A DNA stretch of 64,000 nucleotides from Streptomyces sp. NBC_00536 (GTDB lineage: Bacteria > Actinomycetota > Actinomycetes > Streptomycetales > Streptomycetaceae): positions 62,001-126,000 of the forward strand of contig NZ_CP107820.1 in the NCBI RefSeq assembly GCF_036346295.1. Reading direction: 5' to 3'. A program made the position numbers and the translations under genes. The notes below the pieces were generated by a model. The model did no database searches and was not told the origin of the DNA. It saw nothing but the letters and a program-made list of their open reading frames with translations. Positions 58,959-64,000 of the stretch are shown one piece after another; position 1 is the stretch's first letter; the number at the start of each line of letters is the position of its first letter.

Positions 58959-59885
58959 TCAGAATTCCGGCTCGCCCGCGCCCTCGCCCTCGCCCGCGCC
59001 CTCGCCCCGAAAGTGCCGCACGGCGAACTCCGCGAAGCAGCGGGCGGCCGTCGACTCGTAGGAATCCTCGTGCCGTACGAGTCGCAGTTCGCGGCGCGCG
59101 TCCGGTGAGGCCAGCCGCGCCCAGGCCACGATGTCCCGGGTCCCGGAGTCCCGCGCGACGGCCGGGACGAGGGCCACCCCCAGGCCCGCGGCGACCAGGT
59201 CGAGGACCGCGCCGGGTTCGTCCCCCTCGCACACGACCGTCGGCTGCACGCCCGCCTGTGCGAACAGCCCGTCGGCGAGCGTCCGTTGCCAGTGGCCCCG
59301 GCCGGGCGTGACGAACGGCTCCCCGTCCAGTTCCGTCACCTCGACCCGCTGCCGCCCGGCCAGCCGGTGACCGCGGGGCACCGCGAGCAGTACCTCCTCC
59401 GTCAGCAGCACCACCGCGCGCAGGGACGGACCGGCCACCGGCTGGGAAGCGAAACATACATCCGCCTCGCGGGTGCGCAGCTGGCGGGCCATCGCCTGGG
59501 CGGACGACTGCCGCAGCCGGACATCGACACCGGGATGAGCCGCGCGGAACCGGGCGAGCAGCCCGGTCAGGGTCAGGAGCGTCTCGCTCGCCACGGTGAC
59601 ACTGCCGCCGCCCCCGTCACCACGGCGCGCCGCGTCCGCCAGTTCGCGGCGCCCGTCCTCAAGCTCCGCCAGCGCCCGGTCCACGCGGCTCAAGAAGGCC
59701 GCGCCATGCCGGTTGAGGTGGATCCGGCGACCCCGGCGGTCGAAGAGCGGCACACCCAGCTCCGCCTCCAGCCGGGCGATCGTCCGGCTCACCGAAGGCT
59801 GGGCGACGCGCAGTTCGTCGGCCGCCCGGCTGATGTGCTCGTGGCGCGCGACGACCTGGAAGCAGCGCAACGACAGCAGATCCAC
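58959..59885 (-). CDS. LysR-family transcriptional regulator
   Basis: A 308-residue LysR regulator. The helix-turn-helix is LLSLRCFQVVARHEHISRAADELRVAQPSVSRTIARLEAEL, and the effector-binding domain runs from about 85 (VTVASETLLTLTGLLARF..). GTG 59885 is preferred, since it follows AAAGGGG and gives the usual DLLSLRCF start; further in-frame starts lie upstream to 59921. The C-terminus has an EGAGEGEGAGEPEF repeat tail. It is divergent from the AMP-ligase gene; nested inverted repeats lie between them. Confidence 0.9.
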   Translation of the reverse strand: MDLLSLRCFQVVARHEHISRAADELRVAQPSVSRTIARLEAELGVPLFDRRGRRIHLNRHGAAFLSRVDRALAELEDGRRELADAARRGDGGGGSVTVASETLLTLTGLLARFRAAHPGVDVRLRQSSAQAMARQLRTREADVCFASQPVAGPSLRAVVLLTEEVLLAVPRGHRLAGRQRVEVTELDGEPFVTPGRGHWQRTLADGLFAQAGVQPTVVCEGDEPGAVLDLVAAGLGVALVPAVARDSGTRDIVAWARLASPDARRELRLVRHEDSYESTAARCFAEFAVRHFRGEGAGEGEGAGEPEF

Positions 59886-59912
59886 CAGCCGCCCCTTTCC
59901 TATCCCCTTCAT

Positions 59913-59961
59913 ATCTCCCAAGGCATCGTCTCATGACCAAAACGGCCTTGGAGATCATGAG
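59913..59961. promoter_or_regulatory. Probable LysR operator region
   Basis: Two nested inverted repeats: ATCTCCCAAGGC (59913-59924) opposite GCCTTGGAGAT (59945-59955), which is complementary but for one extra base, and CTCATGA (59930-59936) opposite TCATGAG (59955-59961). They fill the gap between the LysR and AMP-ligase genes, the usual site for LysR binding to both promoters. Confidence 0.5.
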
Positions 59962-60053
59962 CGAGGTGCCCTTAGCCTCCGGAGAAGCCCCGGAGAAGCC
60001 TCCGGAGAAGAAGCACCCGCCTCCCTCCCCCTCCCCTTGAAGGAGTCACCGCC

Positions 60054-61649
60054 ATGCCCGGGAACCCGCCGCCCCCGTACGAGAGTTACGTGGACGCCCT
60101 GCTCGACACCCTCGCGCGCGCACCCGGACGTTCCGCGCTCACCACGGCGGACCGCACCCTCACCGCCGGGGATCTGCACGACGGCGTCCGCGGGGCGGCC
60201 ACGCTGATGGCGGCCCACGGCGTCACCCGCGCGAGCACCGTCGCACTCCTCACGGGCAACCACCCCGAAGCGCTCATCGCCCGGTACGCCGCGAACCTTC
60301 TCGGCGCCAGGGTCGTGCACCTCGGCCACGGCACGGCCCCCGCGGCACAGGCCGAGATCCTGGAGAGCACCGACCCCGCCCTGCTCCTCGTCGACCCCGG
60401 CGCCCGAACGGCGGCCGGGGCCGCCAGGAGCCGTGTGCCCGCCGTACTGACCCTGGCCCCCGGCCTGTTCACCGACAGCCCGCCCGCCGTACGCACACCC
60501 CCCGGCGCCGCCCGCGTCGGCGCCGCCCGCGCCGACGACGACTGGTGCCTCCGGTTCACCGGCGGCACCACCGGGACACCCAAACTCGTCCGGATGGCAC
60601 ACGGCCCCTACCGGCGGATCCTGGCCGCCCACGCCGCCCACCTCCCGTCCGGTCCCTCCGTACGGTTCCTCGCCTGCACCTCCCTCGCGCACATGGCCGG
60701 CATCATCGCCGACGCGACGCTCCTCGCCGGGGGCTCCGTCCTCCTGCATCCCGCCTTCGACCCGGCTGACGTCCTCGCGGCCGTCGAGCGGCACCGCATC
60801 ACCGACCTCTGGCTCCTGCCTCCCCTGCTGCACGAGCTGCTGGACCACCCGCACCTCGCCACCACCGACGTCTCCAGCCTCCGCCGCCTCTTCTACGGCG
60901 GCGCCCCCACGTCCGCCGCGCGCATGCGCCGGGCCGCCGAGGTCTTCGGCCCGGTGCTGCACGGCTCGTACGGCCAGACCGAGGCGGGCCCGATCACCGA
61001 AGTCCTGCCGCACGAACACGCGGTGACCGCGCCCGACGGCCGGATCACGCTCGGCCGCCCGCTGCCCGGAGTCGACATCGAGATCCGGAACACGGCAGGC
61101 ACCGCCCAGCCCCCCGGTGACACCGGCGAGATCCACGTCCGCACCCCCCTGATGATGAGCGGCTACTGGCGCCGGCCCGACCTCACCGCCGCGGTGCTGC
61201 GCGACGGCTGGCTCGCCACCGGGGACCTGGGATTCCTCGACGCCGATCACCACTTGCACCTGGTCGACCGGCTGAAGGACATCGTCATCGTGGTCGGCGG
61301 CCACGTGTACCCCGCCGAGGTGGAGCAGCTCCTGCTCACCCACCCCGCCGTCGCGCACTGCGCGGCCTTCGGGACGCGCGGCGCGCACGACACGGAGGAA
61401 CTCCATGTCGCCGTCGTCCCCGCCCCGGGTCACACCCCGCGGCCGGACCGGCTCGCGGAGTTCGTCACGGCCCGCATGGGCGCACTGTACGAGCCGAGCC
61501 GCGTCCACCTCGTGGACCGCCTGCCGCTCACCGAGGCGGGCAAACCGGACAAGAACCGGCTGCGCGCCACCCTACGCTCCGCCGTCCGGGGGAAGGTTGC
61601 GCCGGTAGAAGCTCCGGTACGCGCGGACCGAGGGGCCGTCAGCCGCTGA
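60054..61649 (+). CDS. AMP-dependent acyl ligase (class I adenylate-forming)
   Basis: A 531-residue adenylate-forming enzyme activating a carboxylic acid as acyl-AMP and probably acyl-CoA. Motifs: RFTGGTTGTPKLV, GSYGQTEAGPI, TGDLGFLDADHHLHLVDRLKDIVIVVGGHVYPAEVE, and the catalytic lysine region LTEAGKPDKNRL near the end. It is close to fatty-acyl or aryl-CoA ligases; the acid is unknown. ATG 60054 follows GAAGGAG. It is divergent from LysR, and its last 78 bp overlap the 3' end of the convergent Rieske gene. It may act with the Rieske and Baeyer-Villiger enzymes. Confidence 0.9.
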   Translation: MPGNPPPPYESYVDALLDTLARAPGRSALTTADRTLTAGDLHDGVRGAATLMAAHGVTRASTVALLTGNHPEALIARYAANLLGARVVHLGHGTAPAAQAEILESTDPALLLVDPGARTAAGAARSRVPAVLTLAPGLFTDSPPAVRTPPGAARVGAARADDDWCLRFTGGTTGTPKLVRMAHGPYRRILAAHAAHLPSGPSVRFLACTSLAHMAGIIADATLLAGGSVLLHPAFDPADVLAAVERHRITDLWLLPPLLHELLDHPHLATTDVSSLRRLFYGGAPTSAARMRRAAEVFGPVLHGSYGQTEAGPITEVLPHEHAVTAPDGRITLGRPLPGVDIEIRNTAGTAQPPGDTGEIHVRTPLMMSGYWRRPDLTAAVLRDGWLATGDLGFLDADHHLHLVDRLKDIVIVVGGHVYPAEVEQLLLTHPAVAHCAAFGTRGAHDTEELHVAVVPAPGHTPRPDRLAEFVTARMGALYEPSRVHLVDRLPLTEAGKPDKNRLRATLRSAVRGKVAPVEAPVRADRGAVSR

Positions 61650-62618
61650 CCACAGATCCTTGGCCACAGGCCGCCTCCACCGCAGGACATCCACATCCGA
61701 TGCGGCATTGCGGCGCACCAGGCGCCGCAGGAACGCCGCCCACAGCCGGTTGACCGGCCACAGCAGCCAGTCCGGTCCGAGCTTGCGTACGACGACGGCC
61801 CACATCGCGACCGTCAGGCCGGGCCCCACCGGACTCACGGCGGCGATCACGGTCAGCAGCGGTGGCCGGGGGTCCTCCTGCGGCTGTGACTGGGCGGTGA
61901 CCAGGGCCAGTGTCGGGCTCGCCATCGTGACCCGGGCGTAGGGGCGGAAGCGCTGGACCCGGGTGACGTTCGCGTCGACGGGCTGGATCATGAAGGAGAA
62001 GTGGCGGCCCTCGTCCCGCAGGGGAACGTACGCCATCGGCCCCGGCGCACCGTGTGCGCAGGGCCAGTGCGCGACGTCGGTGACGTGTTCGCTGACGGTG
62101 AGCAGGTCTGAGCGGCACACGTGCACCTCACCGGACACGTGCAGGTAGCGCCGGCGGTCCTGCGCGTGGTCGAGTTCGGTGAAGGGCCGCGCGGGGCCGG
62201 GCCCGTGCCAGAACCAGAGGCACCCGCTGTGCTCCACCACGGTCAGGCTGCGCTGCACGGCACGCGACGGGATGCGGCAGCCGCCGGGGATCTTCACGCA
62301 GCGGCCGGTGACGTCGAACTCCCAGGCGTGGAAGCCGCAGGTCAGGCTCTCCTCGCGGACGTATCCGCCCCGGGCCAGATGCGCCCCCATGTGACAGCAC
62401 TGGCTCTCGACCATGCCGACCTGTCCGCTGTCCGTCCTGAACAGCGCGTACTCGTACGACATGTAGGTGACCGGCACCACCTGTCCGCGCCGCAGGTCCC
62501 TGCTGAAGCGGGCGAAGTACCAGCCGGTGGGAGCGGTGACCGGCTCGGGATCGGCGCCCGGGGGCAGAAGGTGGTGGATTTCCCGTTCGTAAGGTCGCAC
62601 TCTCGGGCGCCGTTTCAT
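61572..62618 (-). CDS. Rieske non-haem iron oxygenase, KshA/steroid-desaturase-like
   Basis: A 348-residue oxygenase subunit. The Rieske [2Fe-2S] ligands are CCHMGAHL (Cys-x-His, about 74-76) and CGFHAWEFD (Cys-x-x-His, about 94-97), a spacing and context like 3-ketosteroid 9-alpha-hydroxylase (KshA) and cholesterol-7-desaturase-type enzymes. The mononuclear-iron part includes EHVTDVAHWPCAHG. It needs an external reductase, not seen here. ATG 62618 overlaps the Baeyer-Villiger gene stop by ATGA, so both are co-translated. The 3' end overlaps the convergent ligase gene by 78 bp. Confidence 0.88.
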   Translation of the reverse strand: MKRRPRVRPYEREIHHLLPPGADPEPVTAPTGWYFARFSRDLRRGQVVPVTYMSYEYALFRTDSGQVGMVESQCCHMGAHLARGGYVREESLTCGFHAWEFDVTGRCVKIPGGCRIPSRAVQRSLTVVEHSGCLWFWHGPGPARPFTELDHAQDRRRYLHVSGEVHVCRSDLLTVSEHVTDVAHWPCAHGAPGPMAYVPLRDEGRHFSFMIQPVDANVTRVQRFRPYARVTMASPTLALVTAQSQPQEDPRPPLLTVIAAVSPVGPGLTVAMWAVVVRKLGPDWLLWPVNRLWAAFLRRLVRRNAASDVDVLRWRRPVAKDLWSAADGPSVRAYRSFYRRNLPPDGGA

Positions 62619-64000
62619 GGCCGTGTTCCCTTCGCGGGCACCGTGCGGTCGTCGTCGTGCTGCGGCCTCGCCTGAGCGGGCAAGGGGGCGGGCAAGGGAG
62701 CGGGCAGGGATCCGTCCTTCCCGTACCAGGCGTAGGAACCGGGGTCGAAGCGGCCGAGCCGGCGCACCAGCCGCCCGGTGGACCACGGCCAGGCGAAGGT
62801 GTTCCGCCCGCCGGGGCTGAAGTAATAGCTGCTGCAGCCACCGGAGTTGTACACCGTGGTCCGCAACGCCTCCTGCACCGCCGTGTTGTGCGCGGCCTGC
62901 GCCTCCGGCCGGACCTCCAGGGCGCGGTGGCGGCCGTGGTCGAGGTGGGCCAGGGCGGCGGTGAGGTACGTCAGCTGGGCTTCCAGGACAGTGATCGCGG
63001 AGGTGGAGCCGCCGAGCAGATTGGGCCCGAGGAGGAGGAAGAGGTTGGGGAAGCCGCTGACGGTGGTGCCCAGGTACGCCTGCGGTGCGCCGTCCCAGGC
63101 CTCGTGCAGGGTCGTGCCCTTCGCGCCGTACAGGCTGCGGGCCAGCGGCAGCTCGCCGACGCCGAAGCCCGTGGCCGTGATGAGGACGTCGGTGCGCGCC
63201 ACGGTGCCGTCCGCGCCGACGACCTCGTTCCCGCGTACGGCGGTCACGGCGGTGGGGTGCAGGCGGACATGCGGCTGGGCCAGCGCGGGGTAGAAGGTGC
63301 TGGAGGTGAGGAGGCGCTTGCAGCCCAGCCGGTAGTCCGGCGTGAGCGCCCGGCGCAGGACCCGGTCCCGGACCGCGAGCCGCAGGTGCGCACGGGCACC
63401 GGCCTCGACGAGGCGGGCGACCCGAGGGTGGCGGAAGGCGAATCCGAAGCCCTCCTGCAGCGTGTACTGCCCGGCGCGCAAGGCACTGCGGGCACCGGGC
63501 AACCGGTCCAGGCCCCAGTTGAGCGCCGCCGGCACCGGCAGGTCGGGCTTGGGCAGCACCCACGGGGCGGTCCGCTGGAAGAGGTGCACGGCCGCCGCCC
63601 GGGCCGCGATGGCCGGCACGACCTGGACGGCGGAGGCGCCGGCCCCCACCACGGTCACGCGCCGCCCGGTCAGGTCGACGCCGTGGTCCCACTGGGCGGT
63701 GTGCATCACGGGCCCGGTGAAGTCCTCCAGCCCGGGAACGTCGAGGCGGCGCGGAACGTGCCACGGCCCGGTGGCCAGGACCAGTACCTCGGCGCTGTAG
63801 GGCCCGTCGCTGGTCTCCAGCAGCCAGCGCCCGGCCGCCGGATCCCACCGGGCTTCCCGTACGTGCACTCCGCAGCGCACGGCATCGCAGAGCCCGTGCT
63901 CCGCGGCCGTGGTCCGCAGATACGCATGGATCTCCTCCTGTCCGGCGAAGACCCTGCTCCAGGCGGCACCCGGGGTGAAGGAGTAGCTGTAGAGCGTCGA
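62615..64000 (-). CDS. Flavin Baeyer-Villiger-type monooxygenase, 5' end beyond window
   Basis: The visible 461 residues are the C-terminal part of a class B flavoprotein monooxygenase. The frame is open to the right edge, where STLYSYSFTPGAAWSRVFAG is the usual region after the FAD-binding segment. The type I Baeyer-Villiger fingerprint FxGxxxHxxxW is present as FTGPVMHTAQWDH, followed by the NADPH-binding VTVVGAGASAVQ and LITATGFGVGEL. It inserts oxygen next to a ketone or oxidises a hydroxylated ring. A PAPLPAPLPAQ repeat lies near the C-terminus. It precedes and overlaps the Rieske gene; together they suggest oxidation of a steroid- or terpenoid-like substrate. Confidence 0.9.
   Translation of the reverse strand, partial: STLYSYSFTPGAAWSRVFAGQEEIHAYLRTTAAEHGLCDAVRCGVHVREARWDPAAGRWLLETSDGPYSAEVLVLATGPWHVPRRLDVPGLEDFTGPVMHTAQWDHGVDLTGRRVTVVGAGASAVQVVPAIAARAAAVHLFQRTAPWVLPKPDLPVPAALNWGLDRLPGARSALRAGQYTLQEGFGFAFRHPRVARLVEAGARAHLRLAVRDRVLRRALTPDYRLGCKRLLTSSTFYPALAQPHVRLHPTAVTAVRGNEVVGADGTVARTDVLITATGFGVGELPLARSLYGAKGTTLHEAWDGAPQAYLGTTVSGFPNLFLLLGPNLLGGSTSAITVLEAQLTYLTAALAHLDHGRHRALEVRPEAQAAHNTAVQEALRTTVYNSGGCSSYYFSPGGRNTFAWPWSTGRLVRRLGRFDPGSYAWYGKDGSLPAPLPAPLPAQARPQHDDDRTVPAKGTRP

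Overview
The window is high-GC DNA (low-70s percent G+C by eye) with strong third-position GC bias, GTG/ATG starts behind GGAGG-type ribosome sites, rare TTA codons, Tat and lipoprotein secretion signals and many paralogous regulators. This is typical of a Streptomyces chromosome. No tRNA, rRNA, insertion sequence or CRISPR array was seen.

Layout. (1) 1-10.0 kb: a Sfp-type phosphopantetheinyl transferase; a carboxylesterase flanked by two copies of a sigma factor plus SRPBCC-protein pair; small membrane, DUF3224 and winged-helix proteins; then a secreted D,D-carboxypeptidase and a lipoprotein hydrolase. (2) 10.1-19.8 kb, minus strand: a tightly coupled six-gene operon (two KAS-III-like proteins, OleC-like ligase, OleD-like reductase, C-A-T NRPS, formyltransferase). 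Gene content and order match the lipstatin operon lstABCDEF, so a lipstatin-type N-formylaminoacyl beta-lactone is the expected product, and this organism is probably S. toxytricini or a relative. (3) 20-30 kb: hydrolase/TetR pair, glycosyltransferase, secreted lipase, PucR regulator, small secreted protein, an XRE/NB-ARC/TPR regulator, SGNH hydrolase and PadR. (4) 30-38.5 kb: SnoaL-like protein, a small membrane protein, Tat-exported 5'-nucleotidase, a MarR/MFS pair fused by deletion, secreted lamin-tail protein, secreted phospholipase A2, a lipoprotein and two DUF1772 membrane proteins. (5) 38.7-46.9 kb: the whole activated-methyl cycle as one unit, metK - PfkB kinase - metH - metF - ahcY. 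(6) 47.1-53.1 kb: an aromatase/cyclase, a stand-alone carrier protein and a multicopper oxidase, divergent from a PLP decarboxylase - GNAT - unknown operon; together these look like a small cryptic biosynthetic locus without a ketosynthase. (7) 53.2-58.9 kb: VOC protein, Uma2 nuclease, two secreted cell-wall hydrolases (Rpf-type and NlpC/P60-type) sharing a nearly identical FG-GAP/VCBS cassette, and a membrane protein divergent from PadR. (8) 58.9-64 kb: LysR, AMP-dependent ligase, and a Baeyer-Villiger monooxygenase/Rieske oxygenase operon cut by the right edge.

How the parts may connect. Three genes carry TTA codons (the lstC homologue, the GNAT gene and the NB-ARC/TPR regulator), so the beta-lactone operon, the decarboxylase operon and a large regulator are all expected to depend on the bldA leucyl-tRNA. 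The phosphopantetheinyl transferase could activate the NRPS carrier domain and the orphan carrier protein. The methyl-cycle unit supplies SAM. Two paralogous membrane-protein genes 27 kb apart share an almost superimposable promoter with two GACATGTC operators 29 bp apart, which predicts a PadR regulon. Several serine hydrolases (carboxylesterase, lipoprotein hydrolase, alpha/beta hydrolase, lipase, SGNH hydrolase), plus a phospholipase A2, lie around the genes for a lipase inhibitor.
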